From: Primorskyibacter aestuariivivens
Lineage (GTDB): Bacteria > Pseudomonadota > Alphaproteobacteria > Rhodobacterales > Rhodobacteraceae
Length of the DNA stretch: 64,000 nucleotides
NCBI RefSeq assembly: GCF_028023675.1
Contig: NZ_JAQIOZ010000006.1
Location: 248,001-312,000, forward strand
Direction of reading: 5' to 3'
Shown here: positions 44,178 through 53,248 of the stretch, in pieces
Layout: every line of letters begins with the position of its first letter
Position numbering within the stretch: position 1 is the first letter of the stretch
Made by a program: the position numbers and the translations under genes
Notes under the pieces: model-generated
Databases searched by the model: none
Told to the model about the DNA's origin: nothing
Seen by the model: the letters and a program-made list of their open reading frames with translations, nothing else

Positions 44178-45179
44178 ATGGCGAGAGTTTTCACATCGAC
44201 AGGCGCGATCCTGTTTCTCGCGGTTTTGGCGGGCTGTGGCGATCCATTGTCGGATGTTCCGAAACTGTCCGAGGTCGAACTTGCACAGGATGCTCCGGTG
44301 GCCGAGCTGGCCGCACCCGGGAACGAAGCGGACGCGCCCGTTGCCCGACCGGGGCTCCTGCGCGGATTGTTGGGCGGTGACAAGTCGCGGGATGCGGATA
44401 ACATGGCGTTAGAGCCAGCCGAGGCGGCGCCGGAAAGTCCCGCAGAGGCCGAGCCCGGGGCCGTGGTCGATGCGGAGCCGGATGACGCTGCACCCGCGCC
44501 GACCCAACGCGGGTTGTTCGGCTTGTTCCGTGGCAAACCCGCGCCCGTCACGGATCAAGATGCGGAGACCGAGGTCGCAGCCCTGCCCGAAACCGGGGCC
44601 ACGCCGGAAACCACGACCGATGCTCCGAAAAAGCGCGGGCTGTTCGGTTTGTCATCTCCTGGAAAGTCCGGAGAAAGCATAGCCTTGCCGCCGTCCGTCC
44701 CGCCCGGAACACTGCTGGGTTTTGGCGTCGTCAAACCGGTCTGCGACCTGCCTCGTGCCAAACGTGGCAAGGAAACCGGGGCGTTTCCCGAACGTGGCAA
44801 GACCTGGCGGCTCTATGATTCCGCGCCCGGCAAGACATCACCGCATCCGTTCTACATTACCGGTTTCGAGGATGGCTGCGCGCGCACCTTTACCGCCGCC
44901 GTTGCTGTATTTGGATCGCCCGAGATGCATGAATTGCTGCGCTACGGTCTACCCGCCAAGGTGCAGCCCTATTCCGAAACCGACAAGGTCTATGAAAAGA
45001 TCAAGCGGCGGATCTGCAAGGTGGGCAAAGGCAAACCCTGTGGCGCGCGGATTGGCCAGCTCGAGAAAACAACTGTTTTCGTAAGTGCTTATGAGAAGTA
45101 CGGCAACAATGGCACTTGGTTCAACATGCTCTTGCATGAGGGAGAGATTGCCGCCACCGATCTCAAGTCGGGCGGTTAG
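44178..45179 (+). CDS. Lipoprotein with RGLFGL repeats, 333 aa
   Basis: Secreted lipoprotein: lipobox LAGC with Cys20 after a 19-residue signal. The first half of the mature protein is a low-complexity acidic Ala/Pro/Glu linker interrupted by three short motifs, RPGLLRGLLGGDK (about 57-69), RGLFGLFRGKP (about 111-121) and KKRGLFGLSSPGK (about 152-164). The second half (residues about 180-333) is a folded basic domain with GVVKPVCDLP, FYITGFEDGCARTFTAAVAVFG and paired cysteines. Function unknown; a surface-tethered periplasmic protein with a flexible linker is likely. GGAG precedes the ATG. Its end overlaps the convergent slyX by 4 nt. Confidence 0.75.
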   Translation: MARVFTSTGAILFLAVLAGCGDPLSDVPKLSEVELAQDAPVAELAAPGNEADAPVARPGLLRGLLGGDKSRDADNMALEPAEAAPESPAEAEPGAVVDAEPDDAAPAPTQRGLFGLFRGKPAPVTDQDAETEVAALPETGATPETTTDAPKKRGLFGLSSPGKSGESIALPPSVPPGTLLGFGVVKPVCDLPRAKRGKETGAFPERGKTWRLYDSAPGKTSPHPFYITGFEDGCARTFTAAVAVFGSPEMHELLRYGLPAKVQPYSETDKVYEKIKRRICKVGKGKPCGARIGQLEKTTVFVSAYEKYGNNGTWFNMLLHEGEIAATDLKSGG

Positions 45180-45382
45180 TAATGCGGCGGGCGTTCATCG
45201 CCCAGCACCACGCCGCCGGACTGATCCGCTTGTCGTTCCGCCTCGCGCTCCATCAGCATCTGCACCCGGCGGGTGAGCAATGCGATCTCGCTGTCCTGCC
45301 GTGCGATCACGTCTGACATCTCCTCCATCGCGCGTTGCAGATGGGCGAGTTGTTCTTCGAGCGTTTCAACCTGTTTCGTCAT
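45176..45382 (-). CDS. slyX: SlyX family protein, 68 aa
   Basis: Short coiled-coil protein of unknown function. Seen: MTKQVETLEEQLAHLQRAMEEMSDVIARQ with heptad leucines, LLTRRVQMLMEREAE and the C-terminal DERPPHY, the usual SlyX ending (PPHY). The ATG at 45382 is chosen because the upstream in-frame region has no ribosome site and is not family-like. Convergent with the RGLFGL lipoprotein and divergent from hisS. Confidence 0.88.
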   Translation of the reverse strand: MTKQVETLEEQLAHLQRAMEEMSDVIARQDSEIALLTRRVQMLMEREAERQADQSGGVVLGDERPPHY

Positions 45383-45488
45383 GGGGGCAGCGGTAGCCTT
45401 ATTTCTTCCTCGCGTCGAGGGCGAAGGTTGCCCCTCACCCCGCTTCCCGCTACACCGCGCGCGACAGTGAAAGAGCCGGAACAGACCC

Positions 45489-47003
45489 ATGGCCAAGCAA
45501 AAGAAACAACCCCGCCCCAAGGCGATCACGCCCAAGGGGTTCCGCGACTATTTCGGGCACGAGGTGACCGAGCGCACCGAGATGCTGCAGACCATCGCCG
45601 GGGTCTATCATCGCTATGGATTCGATGCGCTGGAGAGTAGCGCAGTTGAGACGGTCGAGGCGCTGGGCAAGTTCCTTCCTGATGTGGACCGTCCAAATGA
45701 AGGCGTCTTTGCATGGCAGGAGGATGACAGCGATTGGGTGGCGCTGCGCTATGACCTGACTGCGCCTCTGGCGCGGGTCTATGCGCAGTATCGCAACGAC
45801 CTGCCCACGCCCTATCGCCGCTATGCGATGGGACCGGTCTGGCGCAACGAGAAACCCGGCCCGGGGCGGTATCGGCAATTCTATCAATGCGATGCGGATA
45901 CGGTTGGGGCACCCTCGGTTGCCGCAGATGCCGAGATCTGCGCAATGCTGGCCGACACGCTGGAAGCGGTGGGCATTTCCCGAGGTGACTACGTCGTGCG
46001 GGTGAACAATCGCAAGGTGCTGAACGGGGTGCTGGAAAACGTCTTTGGGACTATTGAAGCTGGCGAACAAAACATAGTCAAAAGCAATCCAACCGGCGAA
46101 GAAAAAAAACAAGCTGTGCTGCGTACCATCGACAAATTCGACAAGGTCGGCGAGGCGGGTGTGCGCGAACTCTTGGGCAAGGGGCGGCTTGATCAGTCCG
46201 GTGCCTATATCGACGGCGTTGGGTTGAGCGAAGAGCAGGCGGCACCGGTGATCGCCTTCCTTACGTCGAAAGAGGCGGATGCGGAAGCGACATTGGCGAA
46301 TTTGCGCCAAGCTGTCGGCGAGAGCGTTGTCGGCGCAGTAGGAGTTCGGGAACTGGAGCAGATCGCCTCGTTGTTGCTGGCGCAAGGCTACGGCCCCGAC
46401 CGCATCGTGATTGACCCCTCCGTCGTGCGTGGGCTTGGCTATTACACCGGCCCCGTTTTCGAGGCCGAACTGACCTTTGAGATCACCGATGAAAAGGGCC
46501 GCCCCCGGCAATTCGGCTCCGTCGCGGGCGGCGGGCGCTATGACGATCTGGTCAAGCGCTTCACCGGACAGGCCGTCCCTGCCACGGGTGTCAGCATTGG
46601 CGTGGACCGGCTGCTTGCCGCGCTGCGCGAAAAGGGGCGGATCACCTCGCATGAACAGGGTCCTGTCGTCGTGACTGTGATGGACCGCGACCGGATGGCG
46701 GACTACCAGTCCATGGTGGCCGAGCTGCGCAATGCGGGCATCCGGGCCGAGGTGTACCTGGGTAATCCGAAAAACTTCGGCAACCAGCTCAAATATGCCG
46801 ACAAGCGCAATTCCCCCGTCGCGATCATTCAGGGCAGCGACGAGGCCGAGCGCGGCGTGGTGCAGATCAAGGACCTGATCCTTGGCGCGCAGATTGCCGA
46901 GAACGCGACGCTGGAAGAATGGAAGGAGCGCCCCTCGCAATTCGAAGTGGCGCGGGCTGACATGATCGCCAAAGTGCGCGAGATCATCGAGGCACATTCC
47001 TGA
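45489..47003 (+). CDS. hisS: Histidyl-tRNA synthetase
   Basis: Class II synthetase charging tRNA-His, 504 residues. Seen: [18 protein letters not shown] (motif 1 region), [18 protein letters not shown], motif 2 [21 protein letters not shown], His-specific [14 protein letters not shown] and motif 3 around [15 protein letters not shown], plus a C-terminal anticodon-binding domain with [17 protein letters not shown]. The start has a weak site; the N-terminal basic stretch [18 protein letters not shown] is normal for alphaproteobacteria. Residues 188-209 are encoded by an AT-rich insert unlike the rest. The stop overlaps the hisZ start. Confidence 0.95.
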   Translation: MAKQKKQPRPKAITPKGFRDYFGHEVTERTEMLQTIAGVYHRYGFDALESSAVETVEALGKFLPDVDRPNEGVFAWQEDDSDWVALRYDLTAPLARVYAQYRNDLPTPYRRYAMGPVWRNEKPGPGRYRQFYQCDADTVGAPSVAADAEICAMLADTLEAVGISRGDYVVRVNNRKVLNGVLENVFGTIEAGEQNIVKSNPTGEEKKQAVLRTIDKFDKVGEAGVRELLGKGRLDQSGAYIDGVGLSEEQAAPVIAFLTSKEADAEATLANLRQAVGESVVGAVGVRELEQIASLLLAQGYGPDRIVIDPSVVRGLGYYTGPVFEAELTFEITDEKGRPRQFGSVAGGGRYDDLVKRFTGQAVPATGVSIGVDRLLAALREKGRITSHEQGPVVVTVMDRDRMADYQSMVAELRNAGIRAEVYLGNPKNFGNQLKYADKRNSPVAIIQGSDEAERGVVQIKDLILGAQIAENATLEEWKERPSQFEVARADMIAKVREIIEAHS

Positions 47004-48091
47004 TGCCGAACCGGGCAGAAATCATCGCCGAGGCCCAGCGCCTGCGCGCGCGCTTCGAGGCGCAGGGCGCGCAGGTGGTGCAGACGCCGGTGCTGCAATC
47101 CGCCGAGACGCTCCTCGACCTTTATGGCGAGGATATCCGCGGGCGCGCCTATGTCACAGCCGATCCGCTGCATGGCGAACAGATGCTGCGCCCCGATTTT
47201 ACCGTGCCGGTGGTGCAGATGCATATGGCAGAGGGTGCCGAGCCTGCACGCTACACCTATTCTGGCGCGGTATTCCGGCGGCAAGAGGAAAATCCCGAGC
47301 GCGACAGCGAGTATCTGCAGGTCGGATACGAGCTGTTTGACCGCGCCGACCCTGCCGCCTGCGAAGCCGAGGTGTTCACCGAAATTTCGGCGGCGCTTGA
47401 GGGGCTGAGCCTGCGCGCGGCAACTGGCGATATCGGGTTGCTGATGGCCGCCGTGGACGGGTTGGAGACAACGGAGCGGCGCAAAGCGGCGCTGCGGCGG
47501 CACATCTGGCGTCCGCGTCGGTTCCGCGCGCTGCTCGACCGTTTTTCGGGCCGCGTGCCGGTTCCCGCCAGTCGCGCGGCGCTGTTGGCGGCCAAAACGC
47601 CCATGACGCATGATATTCCGCATGTTGGCCTGCGTGGCGAGGCCGAGATTGCCGCGCGGATCGACGCGCTGCGCGAAGATGCATCCGCGGCCCCATTGTC
47701 CGGTAGGCAGGTCGATCTGATCGAAGCGTTGCTCAATGTGCGCGAGACCCTGCCCTTTGCCCTCGAACAATTGCGCGACATCGCGGTCGACCTGCCGTCG
47801 ATCCAGGCCGCGGTTGATGGGCTGGCCGCCCGCTGTGACGCACTGTCGGCGCGCGGTGTCGATATCGAAACACTGGAATTCGAGGGCAGCTATGGTCGCA
47901 CCTCGATGGAGTATTACGACGGGTTCGTTTTCGGCCTCTATGCCGAGGGTCGGCCTGACCTGCCCCCGGTGGCCACGGGCGGTCGATACGATGCGCTGAC
48001 CGCCGCGCTGGGCGGTGGCACGGGCATCCCGGCGGTGGGCGCGGTGATCCGTCCGGGGCTGGTGCTGCGCCTCAGGGAGGGCCGGGGATGA
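47003..48091 (+). CDS. hisZ: ATP phosphoribosyltransferase regulatory subunit
   Basis: HisRS-like paralogue without aminoacylation activity, required by short-form HisG for activity and feedback by histidine. 362 residues; class II synthetase fold remnants such as LRPDFTVPVVQMHM, RYTYSGAVFRRQEENPERDSEYLQVGYELF and SYGRTSMEYYDGFVFGLYAEG and GGRYDALTAALGGG. It shares one base with the end of hisS (TGATG) and overlaps hisG by 4 nt, so hisS-hisZ-hisG are one coupled unit. Confidence 0.93.
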   Translation: MPNRAEIIAEAQRLRARFEAQGAQVVQTPVLQSAETLLDLYGEDIRGRAYVTADPLHGEQMLRPDFTVPVVQMHMAEGAEPARYTYSGAVFRRQEENPERDSEYLQVGYELFDRADPAACEAEVFTEISAALEGLSLRAATGDIGLLMAAVDGLETTERRKAALRRHIWRPRRFRALLDRFSGRVPVPASRAALLAAKTPMTHDIPHVGLRGEAEIAARIDALREDASAAPLSGRQVDLIEALLNVRETLPFALEQLRDIAVDLPSIQAAVDGLAARCDALSARGVDIETLEFEGSYGRTSMEYYDGFVFGLYAEGRPDLPPVATGGRYDALTAALGGGTGIPAVGAVIRPGLVLRLREGRG

Positions 48092-48777
48092 CGATCAAGC
48101 TGGGTGTGCCGTCCAAGGGGCGGTTGATGGAAAAGACCTTTGACTGGTTCGGCGCGCGTGGTGTGATGCTGGAGCGGACCGGGTCGGACCGCGAATATGC
48201 CGGGGCAGTTTCCGGTGTGGAGGGCGTCGAACTTGTGTTGCTGTCCGCCGGAGAAATCCCGCGTGAGCTGGCCGCCGGGCGCATTCATCTGGGCGTGACG
48301 GGAACCGACCTTATTCAGGAAAAGCTGGCCCATTGGGATCAGCAGGTCGAGCCGGTGGCCGAGCTTGGCTTTGGGCATGCCGATCTGATCATCGCGGTGC
48401 CCGCCTGCTGGGTGGATGTGGACACGCTGGATGATCTGGATGCGGCGGCGGCAGCGTTTCGCACCACGCATGGCTTCCGGATGCGGATAGCCACCAAATA
48501 CCACCGGTTGGTGCGTGACTTCCTGCGCGACAGCGGTGTTGCGGATTATCAGCTGGTGGACAGCCAGGGCGCAACCGAGGGCACGGTCAAGAACCTGACC
48601 GCCGAGGCGATTGCCGACATCACCTCGACCGGTGAGACACTGCGCGCCAATCACCTCAAGATCCTGTCTGACGGGTTGGTGCTCAAGTCTCAGGCCACGC
48701 TATGGCGCAGCCGGGTGACGGCGCTGTCCGGTGCTGAACGGGCCGCGATGAAGGCGCTTCTGGCCAAGGTGGGTTGA
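48088..48777 (+). CDS. hisG: ATP phosphoribosyltransferase (short form)
   Basis: First enzyme of histidine synthesis: ATP + PRPP to phosphoribosyl-ATP. 229 residues, the short form that lacks the regulatory C-terminal domain and needs HisZ. Seen: IKLGVPSKGRLMEKTF, LLSAGEIPRELAAGRIHLGVTGTDL, and the PRPP loop DSQGATEGTVKNLTAEAIADITSTG. It overlaps hisZ by 4 nt. The convergent downstream gene ends 6 nt later, and no terminator is seen. Confidence 0.95.
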   Translation: MTIKLGVPSKGRLMEKTFDWFGARGVMLERTGSDREYAGAVSGVEGVELVLLSAGEIPRELAAGRIHLGVTGTDLIQEKLAHWDQQVEPVAELGFGHADLIIAVPACWVDVDTLDDLDAAAAAFRTTHGFRMRIATKYHRLVRDFLRDSGVADYQLVDSQGATEGTVKNLTAEAIADITSTGETLRANHLKILSDGLVLKSQATLWRSRVTALSGAERAAMKALLAKVG

Positions 48778-48783
48778 GGCGCC

Positions 48784-50229
48784 TCAACCGGTCTCCAGAA
48801 AGCAGAACGTATTTCCGGAGCTGCGGTTGAGCCAGCATGTCCCGTCGGGCACAGGCGGGGTTTCCCAGTCATAGACCTCTGTCGCGTCAGAGCCGTTCAC
48901 GAATGTGTCGACGCTGCCATTCGCGTTGAGCACGGTCAGAACGGATGTCTTTGATCCCGATGGCCAGGTGAAAACCCGGTCAGAGCGGGTGTTTAGATCG
49001 GACGACGTGACCTCAAAGTGGTGCAGGGCGCAGGTCTCAGTGTCGCGTTGCTCCTGTCCGCGCCAGACGGAACAGGTGCCCGAGACGCGCCGGTCCTTGT
49101 CCGGCGGGGTCAACTCGGTGACCGAACGGAATTCGATCTCGTCGTCGCGTTCGCGGGCAATGTCGTCCAGCCGCAGGCGATTGTCATAGAACATGGCGGG
49201 CATGACCCCTTTTGCCGCCCCGTCGCCCCAGCCAATCGTGCCATTGGGGTAGGGCCAGGCCCAGCCGGGTGCCACGGGCGTGTCGAAGGCTTGCGGGGCC
49301 TCGGTCGGCAGGGACAGTGTACAGCTATGCATCGCGCCTTCGTCGCCGTAGCCGGATATGGTGTAGGCCGGGCCGTCAGCTGTGTCGAACTTTTGCGGTC
49401 CGTAGCCATAGCGCGGTTTCTCGAACTCGCTCCAGTATTCCCAGATCGGTTTGAAACTGGGATCGACCCCCACCTGATAGGCGTAATCCTTGGTGCAGGC
49501 ATTCGCTGCGGCCAGTGGTGTCACATCCGGTGGGTAGTAGGTGCCCACCACCGGAAAGCCCCATTGCCCCGCATCGAAAAGCGTTTCGACAAAACGCATC
49601 TCAGACGGAGGCGTTGTCAGGATCGTGTTGAGAATGCTGTCAGAGAGGGTCCAGATGCGTTTGCGCGCGCTGATTTCACCAAGCCCCGCAATCGCGATCC
49701 GATAGGCTTTTTCCACCGCAGCCTTGGAATATTGCTCGTCCGGTACGGCGAGTGACGGGGCGTGAAACCCCAGCCGTGCGGTGGCGTGCAAGATCCGGTT
49801 CGGGCGGGTGTCGCCGTCGCCTGTCAACAACTCGGTGCCCGCAAGGAACAGCACCGCACAGGCGGATTGACAGGAGGCATCGCGGGCCACGGCTGTCCCG
49901 AGCTGTTCGGAATAGAGAATGTCTCCCATCCGGATCGCCTCGGTCAGGCTGCCACCGGGGCTGTCGAGGCAGAGGCGCTGCGTGCCGAAGGTTGTGAAGA
50001 CCGGTTCGACATCAGACAACCCAAGCTCCTTGCGTTCGATGGCTTCGGCGTTGGCGCGCAATTCGGCGACAAGCGTTTCCAACGCCTGTGCATCGCCGCT
50101 TTCGATCGGACCGGTAAGGGTTGCGATGCAGTGCATGTAGCCGTCGCCGCCCTTTTCCAGCGTCGCGGCTGCTGCTGTGCCGGATATGAGGGCAAGGCCG
50201 ATCACGAGGGTTGTGGTCAAATTGAGCAT
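48784..50229 (-). CDS. Secreted protein with ClpP-like N-terminal domain, 481 aa
   Basis: Exported protein with a signal peptide (LVIGLALISGTAAAA, cut near residue 21). Residues about 75-180 look like a ClpP/crotonase-type fold: LCLDSPGGSLTEAIRMGDIL (oxyanion GGSL) and ARDASCQSACAVLFLAGTE, where Ser122 sits where the nucleophile of ClpP-like proteases is expected. Catalytic His and Asp were not identified with confidence. The remaining 300 residues are unfamiliar, rich in Trp/Tyr and with several cysteines (GTCSVWRG, DGTCWLNRSSGNTFCFLE), consistent with disulfides in the periplasm. Transcribed alone, convergent with hisG. Could be a periplasmic peptidase or a pseudo-enzyme. Confidence 0.7.
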   Translation of the reverse strand: MLNLTTTLVIGLALISGTAAAATLEKGGDGYMHCIATLTGPIESGDAQALETLVAELRANAEAIERKELGLSDVEPVFTTFGTQRLCLDSPGGSLTEAIRMGDILYSEQLGTAVARDASCQSACAVLFLAGTELLTGDGDTRPNRILHATARLGFHAPSLAVPDEQYSKAAVEKAYRIAIAGLGEISARKRIWTLSDSILNTILTTPPSEMRFVETLFDAGQWGFPVVGTYYPPDVTPLAAANACTKDYAYQVGVDPSFKPIWEYWSEFEKPRYGYGPQKFDTADGPAYTISGYGDEGAMHSCTLSLPTEAPQAFDTPVAPGWAWPYPNGTIGWGDGAAKGVMPAMFYDNRLRLDDIARERDDEIEFRSVTELTPPDKDRRVSGTCSVWRGQEQRDTETCALHHFEVTSSDLNTRSDRVFTWPSGSKTSVLTVLNANGSVDTFVNGSDATEVYDWETPPVPDGTCWLNRSSGNTFCFLETG

Positions 50230-50428
50230 CGCATTCTTCCAACAGCCTGAATTCCTTGATCAGACTAAGCCGGGACCAAGGGCCGGGACAAGCGCGCCGG
50301 GCAGGGAAATGTCGCAGGCTGAATGCTGCCAATCGGCGCGGCTGGCTGTATCATCTGGCGATTTCCCACAGGACGCAGGCCCTTGGGGTGGCCAGACTCG
50401 CCGCAGGTATCAGAAATTGAGGTGAGCC

Positions 50429-50965
50429 ATGCTGATGCGCTCTGTGGTCCTTGCTGTCTTCGCCTGCTTTGCCGGTGCCGCCCTGCTGGCCGATCTAGTC
50501 TACAAGGTCGGGCATGTGGCCGCTGACGATGTGTTGAATGTGCGACAAGGTCCATCCGTTGATTTCGACATCCTCATGGGGCTGCCGCCGGGATATCGCG
50601 GCGTGCAGAAACTGGTTTGTGTGCTTGTCAAACCCGATCCGCACGGTGCAGCACCGTCGCAAATGCCGGAATGGTGCATGATCGCGGATCATGGCGGCAT
50701 GTTGGGATGGGTCAACGCGCGGTATTTGGTTGTTGATACTGCGCCGCCTGCGCGCCTGCGGCTTGTGGCAGGGTACAGGTCCTACGACGATGCCTGTCAG
50801 CTTGTCGGCGAAAGTGAAGCGGTTGCGGATTATCTTGATCACTCTGCCGATCTTGTCGCCTGCCCGAAAGAGCATCCAGGAATAGTTGAGCTGCAACAGG
50901 AAATGGGCGCACAGCCTGTGACGGAGCTTGACGGCTATGTGTTGCTGAGCATCCCAAGAGGATAA
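50429..50965 (+). CDS. Secreted SH3-like domain protein, 178 aa
   Basis: Exported protein of unknown role. A hydrophobic N-terminal signal (MLMRSVVLAVFACFAGAALLA) precedes a bacterial SH3-like module: DDVLNVRQGPSVDFDILMGLPPGYRG, then WCMIADHGGMLGWVNARYL, the usual LNVRxGP and GWVxxxYL signature. The C-terminal 60 residues (ACQLVGESEAVADYLDH, ELQQEMGAQPVTELDGYVLL) are unfamiliar. SH3b proteins often bind peptidoglycan or peptides in the envelope. Ribosome site TGAGGTGAGCC precedes the start. Divergent from the ClpP-like gene. Confidence 0.75.
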   Translation: MLMRSVVLAVFACFAGAALLADLVYKVGHVAADDVLNVRQGPSVDFDILMGLPPGYRGVQKLVCVLVKPDPHGAAPSQMPEWCMIADHGGMLGWVNARYLVVDTAPPARLRLVAGYRSYDDACQLVGESEAVADYLDHSADLVACPKEHPGIVELQQEMGAQPVTELDGYVLLSIPRG

Positions 50966-51009
50966 GCGGGACGCAGTAACACCGCCCCGCCTGCAGGCCC
51001 AACGGGTGA

Positions 51010-51993
51010 TCAGCCCACCTTCAGAACGATCTTTCCAATATGCCCGCTGCTTTCCATGCGGGCGTGGGCCTGTGCCGCATCCTCGAGCGCGAATTCCGAA
51101 TCCATGACAGGGCCGATCTTGCCAGTATCCAGCAGGGGCCAGACCTCTTGGCGCAGGGCGGTTGCGATGCGGGCCTTGGCCAGGTCGGATTGGGGTCGCA
51201 GGGTCGAACCGGTGATGGTCAGCCGCCGCATCATCAACGGCGCGAAATTTACTTCGACCTTGGGGCCTTGCAGAAAAGCGATCTGAACCAGCCGACCGTC
51301 TTCGGCCAGCGATTTGAGGTTGCGCAGGATGTAATCGCCGCCCACCATGTCGAGGATCAGCTCAGCCCCGCCTTCGGCCTTGAGCACGTCCACGAAATCC
51401 TCGTCGCGGTAGTTGATTGCGCGTTCCGCGCCCAGTTCCACGCATTTGGCGCATTTCTCATCGGACCCTGCCGTGGCAAACACGCGGGCGCCGAAGTGGC
51501 TGGCCAATTGGATCGCTGTCGTGCCAATGCCACTGGAGCCGCCATGCACCAGAAAGCGTTCGCCCGCCTGTAATGCGCCGCGCTGAAAGACATTCGACCA
51601 GACGGTGAAATAGGTCTCGGGCAAACAGGCCGCTTCGCGCAGGCCCATGCCCACGGGGATCGGAAGGCAGTGGGCCGCCGGGGTGGCCACATATTCCGCA
51701 TAACCGCCGCCGGGCAGCAGGGCACAGACCTGATCGCCCAGTGCCCAGTCCGACACACCGTCGCCAAGCGCCACAATCTCGCCCGAGGCCTCCAGCCCCG
51801 GCAGATCGCTGGCGGTGGGGGGCGGGGCATAGCTTCCGGCGCGCTGCAACGCATCGGGGCGGTTCACCCCGGCATAGGCCACCTTGATCACCACCTCGCC
51901 GTGGCGCGGTGTGGGAACGGGCCGTTCAGTCAGTTGAAGAACATCCGGACCACCCGGTTCAGTGATCTCGACGGCCTGCATCATCTGGGTCAT
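51010..51993 (-). CDS. NAD(P)H-quinone oxidoreductase, zinc-less MDR family
   Basis: Medium-chain dehydrogenase/reductase of the QOR/PIG3 type, 327 residues. Seen: AGVNRPDALQRAG, LPGLEASGEIVALGDGVSDWALGDQVCALLPGGGYAEY, the nucleotide-binding FLVHGGSSGIGTTAIQLASHFGARVFATAG, AINYRDEDFVD and a C-terminal LEDAAQAHARMESSGHIGKIVL. Catalytic zinc ligands are missing, as in this subgroup. Reduces quinones with NADPH. It follows the COQ9 gene by only 3 nt, so both are likely one operon; the ubiquinone connection fits. Confidence 0.9.
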   Translation of the reverse strand: MTQMMQAVEITEPGGPDVLQLTERPVPTPRHGEVVIKVAYAGVNRPDALQRAGSYAPPPTASDLPGLEASGEIVALGDGVSDWALGDQVCALLPGGGYAEYVATPAAHCLPIPVGMGLREAACLPETYFTVWSNVFQRGALQAGERFLVHGGSSGIGTTAIQLASHFGARVFATAGSDEKCAKCVELGAERAINYRDEDFVDVLKAEGGAELILDMVGGDYILRNLKSLAEDGRLVQIAFLQGPKVEVNFAPLMMRRLTITGSTLRPQSDLAKARIATALRQEVWPLLDTGKIGPVMDSEFALEDAAQAHARMESSGHIGKIVLKVG

Positions 51994-51996
51994 GTC

Positions 51997-52707
51997 TTAT
52001 CCTTGGGATTGGTCGTTTTGAGGGCTGCGCCACATGCCGGGCAGATCATCAAGATCGGGCGTGCGCATCGGGGCCTTGACCTGCGACAACAGCCAATTGG
52101 GGCCAGCCATGAGTTTGGACAGCACGGGATTATTATTGACCTGCGCTTTCACCTTTTCAAAGCGCATCACGTCTTCGATCCGGCGGTCGAGAAAGTCCCA
52201 GGTCGCCTGATGGTCCAGAGAATCATCGCCCAGCCAAAAGAGAAGGGTCGAGCTGTAGACCCCGCTGAGCGTGGCGCGTTTGGTGTACCAGTTCACATCG
52301 GTGGATGTGTCGCCAAGTGCGGTCCAGATCACATCACAGGTCTGCCAGATCGCGCGGGCCCCGTCCGCGGCGTGATGGGGCAGCGCAAAGAGCGTTGTGC
52401 CGCGACGCACGACCTCCTTGTCATCAGCCACCTCCAGACGGGTGCGCACGGCAAAGGCGATGCGGTCGCGAAAGCGCATTTCGCCGAGGTCGGCGGCTTT
52501 GAGCCGCGCCACCATCAAGGCGTCGCCGCGTTGGTGAAAGGCCAGCGCCAGATCCACGGCACCGCGCGGGCACAGTGCGCGCGCTACGGTTTCATCGACG
52601 CCGGAATCAGAGACCGCTGCGCGAAATGTAGCATCGCTCCAGCCGTCAAAGGGCACGTGCAAAAGAGCGGCGTCGAGGAGTCTCTGCTTGGGATCTGCGG
52701 CTGTCAT
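51997..52707 (-). CDS. COQ9 family protein
   Basis: Ubiquinone biosynthesis accessory protein related to eukaryotic COQ9, a lipid-binding TetR-like fold. 236 residues. Seen: AALLHVPFDGWSDATFRAAV (helix-turn-helix-like N-terminus), RIAFAVRTRLEVADDKEVVRRGTTLFALP, and DVNWYTKRATLSGVYSSTLLFWLGDDSLDHQATWDFLDRRI split over residues 140-180, the COQ9 core with WYTKR. A hydrophobic lipid-binding C-terminal segment follows. Divergent from rpsU, a common arrangement in this family, and co-transcribed with the quinone oxidoreductase. Confidence 0.92.
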   Translation of the reverse strand: MTAADPKQRLLDAALLHVPFDGWSDATFRAAVSDSGVDETVARALCPRGAVDLALAFHQRGDALMVARLKAADLGEMRFRDRIAFAVRTRLEVADDKEVVRRGTTLFALPHHAADGARAIWQTCDVIWTALGDTSTDVNWYTKRATLSGVYSSTLLFWLGDDSLDHQATWDFLDRRIEDVMRFEKVKAQVNNNPVLSKLMAGPNWLLSQVKAPMRTPDLDDLPGMWRSPQNDQSQG

Positions 52708-52875
52708 GATCTGTCCTTTCGGAGCGCGTTGGCATTATCCTAAAGCGTTTCAGGGACAGGGTGAAACCGATTTCCCGGCCCATGAAAGCCTGTAGACAAG
52801 TAGGGCGGCCTTTGCTATATGGCCACCTCCTGCAATTTCCTTGCAACTCAAACTTAGAAAGGTGGTGAAAACCAC

Positions 52876-53082
52876 ATGCAGGTTAGTGTTCGCGACAACA
52901 ATGTCGAACAGGCGCTCCGTGCCCTGAAGAAAAAGCTGCAGCGTGAAGGTGTCTTCCGTGAAATGAAGCTCAAGCAACATTTCGAGAAGCCGTCCGAGAA
53001 AAAAGCGCGCGAGAAAGCTGAAGCGATCCGCCGTGCCCGTAAACTGGCACGCAAGAAAGCCCAGCGCGAAGGTTTGCTCTAA
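52876..53082 (+). CDS. rpsU: Ribosomal protein bS21
   Basis: Small-subunit protein needed for 16S rRNA 3' end recognition in initiation. 68 residues, very basic: [21 protein letters not shown] and [21 protein letters not shown] followed by an Arg/Lys-rich helix. AAAGGTGG lies upstream of the start. Monocistronic, ending at the hairpin 53118-53153. Confidence 0.97.
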   Translation: MQVSVRDNNVEQALRALKKKLQREGVFREMKLKQHFEKPSEKKAREKAEAIRRARKLARKKAQREGLL

Positions 53083-53117
53083 GCACCACCTTCCAGCTTT
53101 GGACACAAGTTTTGACG

Positions 53118-53153
53118 ACCCCCGCGGCATCCGCTTCGGGGGTTTGTCTTTTT
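53118..53153 (+). terminator. Rho-independent terminator of rpsU
   Basis: ACCCCCG (53118-53124) pairs with CGGGGGT (53137-53143), with a small internal CGG/CCG stem, and is followed by TTGTCTTTTT. It lies 35 nt past the rpsU stop. Confidence 0.75.
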
Positions 53154-53171
53154 CGCAGGCATGAGCACAAC

Positions 53172-53202
53172 AAAAAGGCCCGGGCTGGAGCGCGGGCCTT
53201 TT
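53172..53202. terminator. Bidirectional terminator between rpsU and the 78-aa gene
   Basis: AAAAGGCCCG (53173-53182) pairs with CGGGCCTTTT (53193-53202), a perfect 10-bp stem ending in A and T tracts on the two strands. It most probably ends the minus-strand 78-aa gene, whose stop is at 53249, and backs up the rpsU terminator. Confidence 0.75.
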
Positions 53203-53248
53203 GTGGTCTGCCCTGCCAGGGAGAAGACGGCAGGGCAGGGGGCGGTCT

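Noticed and set aside
45450-46997. 515-codon minus-strand frame opposite hisS
   Set aside because: Shadow frame; hisS on the plus strand has all synthetase motifs.
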